The notes below the pieces were generated by a model. That model saw only the letters and a list, made by a program, of their open reading frames with translations, was not told the origin of the DNA and did not search any database. The position numbers and the translations under genes were made by a program. A DNA stretch of 8,832 bases from Bacillota bacterium (lineage in GTDB: Bacteria; Bacillota; Clostridia; Lachnospirales; Lachnospiraceae): the NCBI GenBank assembly GCA_017861355.1, contig JAGFXQ010000126.1:1-8832 (forward strand). The letters run 5' to 3'. The first letter of the stretch is position 1; each line of letters opens with the position of its first letter. This document shows, in pieces, positions 1-6,863 of this stretch.

Positions 1-1481
1 ACAATCCGCCACTCACCTGATTTATTTGCCAATCCGTGCTCCAGACTATTTTCAATTAAGGGCTGAAGGATCAGCTTAGGAATCTGATATTGAAGCAATG
101 ACTCCTCCAGACTGATCTCAAGATTGATTCGATTACCGAACCGTTCATCCTGAATCATCAAATAAGACTTAAAATATTCAATCTCTTTCTTCAGACTAAC
201 CATCTCATCAGAGAAGTTCAAGGAATATCTTAAGATATCACCTAGCGCTGTAGTTATCTTATAGACCTGCGGAACTTCATGCTTTAATGCTATTCCACCG
301 ATTACCTGAAGCGTATTGTACATAAAATGCGGGTTAATCTGAGCCTGCAGTGCCCTAATCTGGGCCTCCCTCTTTTCAATCTTGCTTTGGTATTCCTGGG
401 CTATCAAACGTTTATTACGGTCAATCATGACCCCAAAGCTGTCATGCAGGATACCAATCTCATCCTTCCGCTCATTTACAATGACATCACTGAAATCATC
501 AATCGTTATGATACGCATCATTGCCGACAGATCGATGATCGGTTTACTGAATACTCTGGAGAATAAGATGGAGCCTAACGTGGAAACGATAACCGCGATC
601 ACACCGATAATAATTCCGGCAAGAAGTGTGCTATTCAGCGCTTCCAGGATTGACCGGATCGGTACTGTCATCAGTATCTTCAGCTTTCCACCGCTAACCT
701 CCCGAAAGAACCAAAAGCTACCATCTCGGAACACTTCCTGAACCTCCATGCCACTCAGTTGGTTGATGATATCGGTCAGCTTCTCCTGTTCAAACTGTGC
801 TCCGCTGCCATATTCCGCTTCAATCAGTTCATTCTGATCATTAAAGATCAGAATAGATTCATCCTTTGTAGTCTTAATATCCTCCAGTATCTCTTCCATA
901 TCATAGGGACGAAGCTTCATGGTAACTAGTACCAGAGGTTTCTTGTCACTGAAATTATAGATCTCATGAGAAATCTCTATCTCCTTCTCCTTCCGGAAGA
1001 ATACAATATTGGTTTGTAATTCCTGATCTCTTTTCTTCCAGGTATCCAGTCGGTTTCCAATCTCCAGGGCACTAGCTCCGGAACGCTTCGCTACCAGAAC
1101 ACTATCCTTTGCGAAATTAAAGATTTCTATAGAATTCAGGTTCTTATCCATACTGATGGTCTCATTCATCATAGTAATCAGATCCAGCTTAACTGTGTAA
1201 TCCATCTCCTGATCATCATTACACCAGGAGGTAATACCCTTCTTAATCTTCTTATTTACCTCGAATTCATAAAAACGGTCCGAATAACTATCCACCTCTG
1301 AATTCAATCGATCCTGTAACCACCGGATGCTCATTCTACGGTTAAAGATCAGCTGTTCTCGCATCGTTTGATATGTAATAAAACCAATAATGGTAGTAAC
1401 GATGATAACCAGGGATACCGAAAATGCCAATATTCCAATAAATAATTTCCTACGGATCGAGATATCCTTCCCCTTATTCAT
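1..1481 (-). CDS. YesM-type sensor histidine kinase, C-terminus cut by window edge
   Basis: This is a membrane sensor kinase of the YesM/LytS-like (HPK7) class. Such proteins usually sense extracellular sugars or oligosaccharides and phosphorylate an AraC-type regulator encoded next door. The 493 codons visible show a first membrane helix at about residues 14-36, a large extracytoplasmic sensor region, a second helix at about 283-307, a HAMP-like linker, then the His-kinase segment QINPHFMYNTLQ with His385 as phosphoacceptor. The ATP-binding N box ILQPLIENSLEHG lies near residues 470-482. The remaining ATPase G boxes fall off the left edge. The start at 1481 has a GGGAGGGAG ribosome site at 1486-1494. 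No convincing promoter was found; TATTAT and TACAAT boxes lie at about 1517-1533 but lack good -35 partners. The terminator at 1621-1660 separates it from the operon to its right. A YesN-like regulator probably follows beyond the window (inference). Confidence 0.93.
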   Translation of the reverse strand, partial: MNKGKDISIRRKLFIGILAFSVSLVIIVTTIIGFITYQTMREQLIFNRRMSIRWLQDRLNSEVDSYSDRFYEFEVNKKIKKGITSWCNDDQEMDYTVKLDLITMMNETISMDKNLNSIEIFNFAKDSVLVAKRSGASALEIGNRLDTWKKRDQELQTNIVFFRKEKEIEISHEIYNFSDKKPLVLVTMKLRPYDMEEILEDIKTTKDESILIFNDQNELIEAEYGSGAQFEQEKLTDIINQLSGMEVQEVFRDGSFWFFREVSGGKLKILMTVPIRSILEALNSTLLAGIIIGVIAVIVSTLGSILFSRVFSKPIIDLSAMMRIITIDDFSDVIVNERKDEIGILHDSFGVMIDRNKRLIAQEYQSKIEKREAQIRALQAQINPHFMYNTLQVIGGIALKHEVPQVYKITTALGDILRYSLNFSDEMVSLKKEIEYFKSYLMIQDERFGNRINLEISLEESLLQYQIPKLILQPLIENSLEHGLANKSGEWRI

Positions 1482-1572
1482 TCTGCTCCCTCCCGATATT
1501 TGTTGTATAATATCATTGTACTATAATACGGTCTGGCTTGCATCATATTTTGACTTATCGTAAAGGTTACTG

Positions 1573-1622
1573 TTATGCACAACAAGATGAAACGATAAAT
1601 CGTTTCATCTTGTTGTGCATAA
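1573..1622. repeat. Perfect 23-bp inverted repeat with 4-nt loop
   Basis: The arms at 1573-1595 and 1600-1622 are exact reverse complements around the tetraloop TAAA. The left arm begins TTATGCACAACAAGATGAAA. No U-run follows the hairpin on either strand, so it is not a standard terminator. On the minus strand it begins inside the U tract of the operon terminator and lies about 80 bases upstream of the YesM-type kinase ribosome site. It could be an operator, an mRNA-stabilising or processing hairpin, or a small repeat element. Its function is unknown. Confidence 0.85.
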
Positions 1623-1660
1623 AAAAGCCGGGGCAGGATAAAAATTCCTTTCCCCGACTT
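1621..1660 (-). terminator. Rho-independent terminator of the four-gene operon
   Basis: Read on the minus strand, AAGTCGGGG (1652-1660) pairs with CCCCGGCTT (1625-1633) with one G-U wobble. An inner AGGA/TCCT pairing extends the stem, and a TTTTTT tail (1621-1626) follows. It sits about 65 bases after the stop codon of the small membrane protein gene and ends the minus-strand operon. Confidence 0.85.
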
Positions 1661-1725
1661 ACCAGTATGAACCATTATACAAACAGTAATTTCTGTGTGA
1701 CAGCTTCTTAATTCAGTTACTCATT

Positions 1726-2100
1726 CTAGCTTATCATTCCGCCTACCATTCCACTTAATCCGCAGATTAGAAATGCGGTCAAAAGATTACCAAGCGGTAA
1801 GGGTTCTGCGCGATTCATTGCGATCGACACAACCATTAGAATGATGAAATAGAACACTCCCATAACGAATCCCCAGATAAACTTCTTTTGCTCTGCCTTC
1901 TTGCCCACGAAAAATCCTCCGATGAACGTAGAGATAATATAGGCGAAGATAACACCTCCGCTAATTACAGCACTTGATAGGTCGAGCTTCAACAATAGAA
2001 AGGAAAGAAGCAGAAGAATAAATGCTGTTATAATATAGGAAAAAAGAAGTCCCTTCAGCACTGCAAACATCTTTGTATTCTGACGGATTGCCTTATCCAT
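1726..2100 (-). CDS. TIGR04086/DUF3792 (YrzE-like) small membrane protein
   Basis: This is a 124-residue integral membrane protein with four predicted helices at about 14-37, 44-66, 73-94 and 103-123. It is rich in Gly and small residues, with motifs such as GGFFVGKK after helix 2 and GLSGMVGGMI at the end. The size and topology match the Firmicutes family TIGR04086 (Pfam DUF3792, B. subtilis YrzE-like), whose function is not established. The start at 2100 is chosen because GGGAGGTG (2105-2112) lies 4 bases upstream; the in-frame ATG at 2118 lies upstream of that site and has none of its own. It is the last gene of the operon, 77 bases after the glycoside hydrolase gene and just before the terminator. 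The family call rests on topology and remembered sequence features, not a profile search. Confidence 0.82.
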   Translation of the reverse strand: MDKAIRQNTKMFAVLKGLLFSYIITAFILLLLSFLLLKLDLSSAVISGGVIFAYIISTFIGGFFVGKKAEQKKFIWGFVMGVFYFIILMVVSIAMNRAEPLPLGNLLTAFLICGLSGMVGGMIS

Positions 2101-2104
2101 AGGA

Positions 2105-2112
2105 CACCTCCC
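2105..2112 (-). promoter_or_regulatory. Ribosome binding site deciding the start at 2100
   Basis: GGGAGGTG on the minus strand lies 4 bases before the ATG at 2100 and inside the longer reading frame that opens at 2118. This strongly favours the shorter protein. Confidence 0.8.
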
Positions 2113-2113
2113 G

Positions 2114-2157
2114 GTCATTTATACTAGATGTATATTCGCTTTTTCTGTCATTTATAC
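2114..2157 (-). repeat. Two 11-nt direct repeats GTATAAATGAC, 33 bp apart
   Basis: On the minus strand GTATAAATGAC occurs at 2147-2157 and again at 2114-2124, in the 77-base gap between the glycoside hydrolase and the small membrane protein genes. The 33-bp period is about three helical turns. TATAAA resembles a -10 box, but no good -35 is placed for either copy. It could be a regulator site, an internal promoter region or chance. Confidence 0.4.
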
Positions 2158-2177
2158 CATGTACTTAAGACAGGTAC

Positions 2178-3491
2178 CTACTCCGACAGCAGTCCGTCCT
2201 CGGAATATTTACAACCGGCATTCCACAAAAGCCATTCCTCATACCCTGCACCATACACTCCGCTAATCTGTTCGCGAAGCTCATCGGCACCATATTTCAT
2301 ATGATGTTTTATCCAGGTCGCCGTGAAATCCTGTAACCAGGGGCGTACGATTGCCCGGTGCTCGTCCTTCGGAATCTGGTCGAGCTTCTCGGAGGAGGCG
2401 GTTAATGCTTTACGAATAATATTCAAAGGCTCAAGATCCGGATATTGAATTCCGTAATTACCTTCACCAAAATGAGAAGGATAGATCATCGGACAGATAT
2501 AATCCAGATATTTTGCCATTTCCACGTAATTCTGGCCTACCAGCTCGGCATCAATACTGCTGCTGATAATTGTACCATATACATCGGCAGACACATACAC
2601 TCCAAGAGGTTTGAGACTTTCATAAGCGTATTTGGTGAATTCGATGATTACCTCCTGCTTGGTCTTCTCCTTTGCATTCTTTCCGAAATCCGCTTTGGCC
2701 ATTCCATTCCCGGTTGAAAATCGGATATAGTCGAATTGAATTTCATCAAAGCCTACGGCAGCTGCCTGAGAAGCTACTTCGATCAGGTAATCCCATACTT
2801 TATGGTTATAAGGATTCACCCAGCCTTCTCCATTGTTGTCCAGATAGAGGGAGCCATCCTTGTTTTTAATCGCCAGTTCCTTCTTCTTATCTGCGAGATA
2901 AGGGTCTTTGAAGGCAACAATTCGTGCGATCAGATAGATATTGTGCTCCTTTAGCTTCTTAATAAAGGAAGCAATGTCATCGATGGTATTGGTTGTTGCC
3001 CCGATTTCCTGAGCCATAGCACTGTCCATCTTATAGGTAATCTTACCGAGATCATCCTTAATGTCAATGACCATGGCATTGACCTCAGTCTCTTCCGCTA
3101 AAGATATCAAAGCATCGACGGAGGTTGAACCTGCTATGGAGGAGGTTACATAGATACCCTTCGCTTTCACAGGAACTCGTGTATCCATTGCTTCAACTAC
3201 GTCTTCCTGAATCGGTATCGCAGTCGGAGTTGGAGCTATCGTTGGCGTCGGAGTTGGAGTTATTGTAACCTGAACGGTTGGGGATGGTAAAGGTTGTTGC
3301 TCCGGATTCTGCTCCTTGGCATCCGCAACTAATTCATTTCTGTCTAAGCGCAACTTGATGGAATAAAAAGCAGCCACACTTAAGCCTGCAACAAGAACCA
3401 GAGTCAGAATGATCCACGGCAGTCTGCTTCTTCGTCTTCCTCTCTTCTTAAAAGATCGTTTATAATCAATATACATATCCTTCTTCTTCAT
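2178..3491 (-). CDS. Membrane-anchored putative glycoside hydrolase (DUF4015)
   Basis: This 437-residue protein has a very basic N-terminus (about 11-23, rich in Lys and Arg) and a single membrane helix at about 25-46. A Pro/Thr linker follows at about 68-94 (TPTPTPTIAPTPTAIP), then a TIM-barrel-like domain at about 108-437. Conserved-looking segments of the DUF4015 putative glycoside hydrolase family are VIDIKDDLGK (141-150), FDEIQFDYIRF (248-258, with the acidic residues expected in the active site), YICPMIYPSHF (331-341) and RPWLQDF (383-389). The membrane helix and linker imply that the domain is displayed outside the cell, acting on wall or exopolysaccharide glycans; the substrate is unknown. 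It lies 30 bases after the response regulator gene and is probably co-transcribed. A modest AGTAGGT site precedes the start. An alternative start at the second Met (residue 6) is less well placed. Confidence 0.88.
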   Translation of the reverse strand: MKKKDMYIDYKRSFKKRGRRRSRLPWIILTLVLVAGLSVAAFYSIKLRLDRNELVADAKEQNPEQQPLPSPTVQVTITPTPTPTIAPTPTAIPIQEDVVEAMDTRVPVKAKGIYVTSSIAGSTSVDALISLAEETEVNAMVIDIKDDLGKITYKMDSAMAQEIGATTNTIDDIASFIKKLKEHNIYLIARIVAFKDPYLADKKKELAIKNKDGSLYLDNNGEGWVNPYNHKVWDYLIEVASQAAAVGFDEIQFDYIRFSTGNGMAKADFGKNAKEKTKQEVIIEFTKYAYESLKPLGVYVSADVYGTIISSSIDAELVGQNYVEMAKYLDYICPMIYPSHFGEGNYGIQYPDLEPLNIIRKALTASSEKLDQIPKDEHRAIVRPWLQDFTATWIKHHMKYGADELREQISGVYGAGYEEWLLWNAGCKYSEDGLLSE

Positions 3492-3521
3492 AATACTACC
3501 TACTTTTCTATTATGCTTAGC

Positions 3522-4604
3522 TTATGTAGCTTGTTTTCTTAACTGATTTTGTACTTTGTTAAATACTGTAATGATATCCGGGTCATATAAGCTACCGGAG
3601 TTCTGATTCATGATGTCCACACATTCCTCCTGAGTATTAGGTTTTTCAATTCCCCAACCCAAAAGCAAAGCATCATAATCATCTACGATTGCTACGATCC
3701 TAGCACAGATTGGTATCTCTTTTCCGACTTTGCCATAAGGAAAACCCTTTCCATCCCATCGTTCATGATGATATCTTGCAATATTGATTGCCATCCTGAC
3801 AAATTCGTTGCCGGTGTTCATGGATAAAACCTCTTCCAGTATCTCGGCGCCTATTGTGGTATGAGTCTGAAATACCGCTTCTTCTTCCACTTTTCTAAGG
3901 GAAAATGATTTAGTAAAGCCTTTCTTGTCAATATTAATCATACCGATATCATGAAGCATTGCTGCCTGTTCGATCACATCAATAAAACTATTGGTAATTT
4001 GTTCTTTGAATTTGGGAGACAGCTGCAGGCTCAAAGCAAGAATACGGCAATTATCTCCAACACGTTCCACATGGGTGCGTTTCTCGGAATCTCCTACCGT
4101 ATACAGCTTGGCCAAAGCCTCCACTACATTCTTCTGCCCATCATATATTTTACGTATCTGGTCATTAATGATTTTATATAGCTTCTTATTATATACTTCC
4201 AGCTCCTGCTGCATTTTATACATCTTCAGATGTGTATTGATTCGCATTGTAACCTCTTCCACATCAAAGGGCTTTGCAATATAATCTACTGCACCAAGCT
4301 GAAAGCCTTTGATCTTGTCCCCCGAGGAATCCAGCGCCGTAATAAAAATGACCGGAATATCTCTTGTATTCGCATTTTTCTTCAGCATAGAACAGAATAC
4401 AAAGCCGTCAATCTCCGGCATAGAGATATCCAGGAGTATTAGATTCGGAAGTAGTGCTTCAATCGCGTTGACTGCCTGCCGTACACTTGTCACCGGACGA
4501 GCTATATAGCCGGCTTTTCGAATCAACTCGGATAATACTGCCAGATTCGCATTAATATCATCCACGATTAGAATATTGGGCGGTGAAAATGTTACATTAT
4601 CCAT
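3522..4604 (-). CDS. Response regulator with HD-GYP output domain
   Basis: The protein has 360 residues from the start used here. The receiver domain (about 10-125) shows the acidic pair Asp15/Asp16 in ILIVDD, phosphoacceptor Asp59 in LLDISMPEIDG, Thr89 and Lys111 in IAKPF. A helical linker (about 128-165) leads to an HD-GYP domain (about 165-358) with His178, the HD pair His218/Asp219 in MLHDIG, HHE at 279-281 and the loop DGKGFPYG at 284-291. Active HD-GYP domains hydrolyse cyclic-di-GMP. Here HDIGK reads HDIGM and GYP reads GFP, so activity is uncertain. There is no DNA-binding domain, so output is enzymatic or by protein contact. The start at 4604 has GGAG six bases upstream; an ATG at 4631 would add nine residues but lacks a ribosome site. 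The gene follows its probable partner kinase by about 31 bases. Confidence 0.92.
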   Translation of the reverse strand: MDNVTFSPPNILIVDDINANLAVLSELIRKAGYIARPVTSVRQAVNAIEALLPNLILLDISMPEIDGFVFCSMLKKNANTRDIPVIFITALDSSGDKIKGFQLGAVDYIAKPFDVEEVTMRINTHLKMYKMQQELEVYNKKLYKIINDQIRKIYDGQKNVVEALAKLYTVGDSEKRTHVERVGDNCRILALSLQLSPKFKEQITNSFIDVIEQAAMLHDIGMINIDKKGFTKSFSLRKVEEEAVFQTHTTIGAEILEEVLSMNTGNEFVRMAINIARYHHERWDGKGFPYGKVGKEIPICARIVAIVDDYDALLLGWGIEKPNTQEECVDIMNQNSGSLYDPDIITVFNKVQNQLRKQAT

Positions 4605-4610
4605 TGAAAT

Positions 4611-4614
4611 CTCC
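4611..4614 (-). promoter_or_regulatory. Ribosome binding site favouring the start at 4604
   Basis: GGAG on the minus strand is six bases before ATG 4604. The upstream in-frame ATG codons at 4631 and 4616 have no comparable site, so the shorter start is preferred, with moderate certainty. Confidence 0.5.
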
Positions 4615-4635
4615 ATTCTGTCAGCATTCAAGGCT

Positions 4636-6156
4636 TCATCGGCCTAGGAAGGTCTTAAGTTCATTCATAATTGCGATAGAAGTCTCATAGTTCTCTTTGC
4701 GAACTGACAACAATAATCGAAAAACAATTTTTGTTACATCTCCAAATTCCGGGGTCAATTGATTTCGAATATATGACGCCAATTCCTCGGCCTTGTCCCA
4801 GCTTTCCATCTCAATACAGATAGACAACTTCTCAAGAGCCGGGGTGATTTTTATATAGATATCATCCTTGGATTGAGTCTCAGGCACTTCCACTGAGTTG
4901 CCTGCTTCCTTAAGTAATCGATCAATGTATTTGATATTACTAATTCCTTTCAGTACATCTGAGGTGACATTCTCAACGGAAAGATCCTTATAATAATTTA
5001 TATCATTCAAGATAATATCATCACTTCGATTATTCAACTCCTGTTCGTGCATCGGCAATCCAACGCGTACAGAAAATGAAAAAGTACTGCCTTTCCCTTT
5101 CTCACTGTCAACACCGATCGTCCCCCCCATGGCTTCCACCAGTTTCTTGCTAATGGCAAGACCCAGTCCGGTACCTCCAAATCTTCTGGTGATAGAACCA
5201 TCCACTTGGGTAAAGCTCTGAAACAGCTTGTCTTTATTTTCCGCACTGATTCCGATCCCAGTGTCAATTACCATAAAGAACAACTCAACAGACTGACTCG
5301 ACTGGGATAACTTTGCTACCTCAAGCGAGACATTACCAACACTTGTAAATTTGACCGCATTTGATAGAAGATTGTTCAGAATCTGAGATAACCTCAACTC
5401 ATCTCCGATGATCTGCTTTGGTATATCATCTGCAATATAGAGGAAGAAATTAAGACCCTTTTCATTGATAAGTGGTCGGTTGAAATTCACAACGGAATTG
5501 ATCGCTTCCCTGAGGCAGAATTCCCTTTGCTCTAATATCATCTTTTGATTTGAAAGCTTCGCATAATCCAGAAGGTCATTAATGATAGCCTCCATATTAT
5601 TGCAGCAATGCTTTATCAGGTGAACCATCTCTATTTGATTTGGTTGAAGCTCTGTATCCAACAGATTATTACTTACACCCAGAATACCATTTACCGGAGT
5701 TCTTAGCTCATGAGTGACATTGGCGGCAATTTCATTTCGACTATGTTCCAAAGAAGCAATATCCGCCACCATCTGTTCCATCTTCTGTAGATTATCCTTG
5801 TGTTCGGTAATGTTTCTGGCAATGCATAAACCTACAAAGCTTCTTCCCTTGTTATATATTGATATCTTTAATTCCACTGGGAAGCAGGTCTGATTCTTAC
5901 GATAAGCCGTAGCTTCTTCCGGTCTTTCCAGACAGCTGAGAATCTTCAGTGAGCGATTTTCGTATAGAACTGTATTCTTAAAGATCTCTTGAACTGTACA
6001 TTGCTGCAGCTCCATCTGATATCCTAATTCCTTCATCGCAAGTGCATTATGATCGGTGATTCTTCCCTCCCGATCGAAAAACAACATAATGCCCCTGATA
6101 TTTTCGATGATCATTTTGTTCTTTACTAAATTGCTGTGAAAAGAAAAAAGCCTCAT
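4636..6156 (-). CDS. Cytosolic PAS-domain hybrid-type histidine kinase without receiver
   Basis: This 506-residue kinase has no signal peptide or membrane helix. An N-terminal PAS-like domain (about 15-118, ending in RNITEHK) and a short coiled coil lead to the HisKA segment with His149 in VTHELRTPVNG. The HATPase domain follows (about 248-366): N box LNNLLSNAVKFT (261-271), G1 DTGIGIS (298-304), F box LFQSFTQVDGS (311-321) and G2 GGTGLGLA (327-334). All catalytic boxes are intact. A tail of about 130 residues (375-506) is largely helical and lacks a receiver domain or an obvious phosphotransfer His. The sensed signal would be intracellular. It heads the operon and probably phosphorylates the adjacent HD-GYP regulator. 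AGGAAAGGG (6164-6172) precedes the start, and a TATAAT promoter lies at 6191-6220. Confidence 0.93.
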   Translation of the reverse strand: MRLFSFHSNLVKNKMIIENIRGIMLFFDREGRITDHNALAMKELGYQMELQQCTVQEIFKNTVLYENRSLKILSCLERPEEATAYRKNQTCFPVELKISIYNKGRSFVGLCIARNITEHKDNLQKMEQMVADIASLEHSRNEIAANVTHELRTPVNGILGVSNNLLDTELQPNQIEMVHLIKHCCNNMEAIINDLLDYAKLSNQKMILEQREFCLREAINSVVNFNRPLINEKGLNFFLYIADDIPKQIIGDELRLSQILNNLLSNAVKFTSVGNVSLEVAKLSQSSQSVELFFMVIDTGIGISAENKDKLFQSFTQVDGSITRRFGGTGLGLAISKKLVEAMGGTIGVDSEKGKGSTFSFSVRVGLPMHEQELNNRSDDIILNDINYYKDLSVENVTSDVLKGISNIKYIDRLLKEAGNSVEVPETQSKDDIYIKITPALEKLSICIEMESWDKAEELASYIRNQLTPEFGDVTKIVFRLLLSVRKENYETSIAIMNELKTFLGR

Positions 6157-6190
6157 TATATTTCCCTTTCCTAGAGAACTATACTTAAAA

Positions 6191-6220
6191 ATTATATTAA
6201 TTGCAAGAATATGGCAACAA
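6191..6220 (-). promoter_or_regulatory. Sigma-A-like promoter of the kinase operon
   Basis: On the minus strand TTGTTG (6215-6220) and a perfect TATAAT (6191-6196) are 18 bases apart. The expected transcript start is near 6184, about 28 bases before the kinase ATG. Confidence 0.65.
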
Positions 6221-6267
6221 TGATACTATAATTATCAATTAGTATTCATATTCTCATAATTTTGGTA

Positions 6268-6286
6268 TACAATCTTCCGTATTGTA
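6268..6286. promoter_or_regulatory. Inverted repeat abutting the XRE gene -35 box
   Basis: TACAAT (6268-6273) and ATTGTA (6281-6286) are arranged as an inverted repeat with a 7-base spacer, ending one base before the TTGACA box. The left half is part of TATACAAT, which resembles the half-sites of the repeat at 6327-6351. It is a probable operator for the XRE protein or another regulator. Confidence 0.5.
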
Positions 6287-6287
6287 G

Positions 6288-6317
6288 TTGACATCGGTAA
6301 TTTTCAAGATATATAAT
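6288..6317 (+). promoter_or_regulatory. Consensus sigma-A promoter of the XRE regulator gene
   Basis: A perfect TTGACA (6288-6293) and a perfect TATAAT (6312-6317) are separated by 18 bases. The predicted transcript start near 6324 lies upstream of the ATG at 6372 and just before the inverted repeat at 6327-6351. Confidence 0.8.
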
Positions 6318-6326
6318 TATTTTAGA

Positions 6327-6351
6327 AAAATATACACAAATTGTATATTTT
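6327..6351. promoter_or_regulatory. 10-bp inverted repeat operator just after the XRE promoter
   Basis: AAAATATACA (6327-6336) and TGTATATTTT (6342-6351) are perfect inverted copies with the spacer CAAAT. The position, at the expected transcript start and before the ribosome site, is typical of autorepression by small XRE regulators. The core TATACA also occurs in the repeat at 6268-6286. Confidence 0.6.
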
Positions 6352-6357
6352 CAATAC

Positions 6358-6363
6358 AGGAGG
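6358..6363 (+). promoter_or_regulatory. Ribosome binding site deciding the XRE start
   Basis: AGGAGG lies eight bases before the ATG at 6372. It rules against the longer in-frame opening at 6288, which would start inside the promoter -35 box. Confidence 0.85.
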
Positions 6364-6371
6364 ATAGCCAA

Positions 6372-6707
6372 ATGAATTTTAATACACGTCTAAAACAATT
6401 AAGGCAGAAGAACAAACTTACACAAGGTGAATTGGCTGACATTCTCGGTTTGAAACCGACCGCAATCTCAAATTATGAATCCGAGAGAAATGAACCCTCC
6501 TTTGATAAGCTGATCTCCCTATCTAAATATTTTGATGTATCCTGCGATTACTTACTAGGTGTTACTGACTCTTATTTACCTGTAGGCGGAGAAGTGCTTG
6601 ATAAGGATATCGTAGAATTATTTGATTTGTATCAACAATTATCTCCGGAAAGTGTGTTTGAAATCAAAAACTATGCGAAATATCTTATCTATAAGCAGAA
6701 ACATTAA
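6372..6707 (+). CDS. XRE-family (Cro/CI-type HTH) transcriptional regulator
   Basis: This is a 111-residue DNA-binding protein. Residues about 5-61 form the HTH_3 fold: RLKQLRQKNKLTQGELADIL, then the recognition region LKPTAISNYESERNEPSFD, then the closing segment LSKYFDVSCDYLLGVTD. This is the usual pattern of SinR/ImmR-like and stand-alone clostridial XRE repressors. The C-terminal 45 residues are acidic and helical (VELFDLYQQLSPESVFEI) and probably mediate dimerisation. It has a consensus promoter bracketed by two TATACA-type inverted repeats, which points to autoregulation. It is divergent from the kinase operon, whose promoter starts about 50 bases from the upstream repeat, so a role in controlling that operon is possible but not shown. 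No phage or toxin genes lie nearby. Confidence 0.92.
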   Translation: MNFNTRLKQLRQKNKLTQGELADILGLKPTAISNYESERNEPSFDKLISLSKYFDVSCDYLLGVTDSYLPVGGEVLDKDIVELFDLYQQLSPESVFEIKNYAKYLIYKQKH

Positions 6708-6743
6708 TTCATTTTTTAACGAATACCCTATTTATGAATATTA

Positions 6744-6763
6744 TTCGTATTCTGGAATACGAA
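6744..6763. repeat. 9-bp inverted repeat TTCGTATTC/GAATACGAA
   Basis: The arms at 6744-6752 and 6755-6763 are perfect and separated by TG. A further CGAATAC copy lies at 6720-6726 and a TTTCGTA at 6775-6781. No U-run follows, so it is unlikely to be a terminator by itself. It may be a protein-binding site or the weak 3' end of the XRE transcript. Confidence 0.45.
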
Positions 6764-6791
6764 ACAATGATTAATTTCGTAAAAACAACAA

Positions 6792-6833
6792 AATGCTCCT
6801 CTTACCAGTAATCACTGTAGCAAGAGGAGCATT
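6792..6833 (-). terminator. Terminator of the SEC-C gene, possibly bidirectional
   Basis: AATGCTCCTCTT (6792-6803) and AAGAGGAGCATT (6822-6833) form a perfect 12-bp stem with inner CAGT/ACTG pairing. On the minus strand it is followed by TTGTTGTTTTT, a good U-rich tail. On the plus strand the tail is only ATTATG, so it would end the convergent XRE transcript less efficiently. Confidence 0.8.
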
Positions 6834-6863
6834 ATTATGTCACGTGAAATTCACACCAATTAA

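Noticed and set aside
327..741. Plus-strand frames opposite the YesM-type kinase
   Set aside because: They are antisense shadows of a well-supported kinase with recognisable His-box and N-box motifs.
1573..1622. The 23-bp hairpin as a transcription terminator
   Set aside because: There is no U-run after the stem on either strand, and the stem is AT-rich at both ends; the real terminator is the adjacent stem at 1621-1660.
1478..1675. 65-codon minus-strand frame across the terminator and the 23-bp hairpin
   Set aside because: It runs through the operon terminator and the inverted repeat, has no ribosome site, resembles no family, and overlaps the start of the YesM-type kinase.
5034..5267. Minus-strand frame inside the PAS kinase gene
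   Set aside because: It is an alternative frame of the ATPase region; the kinase reading has all catalytic boxes intact.
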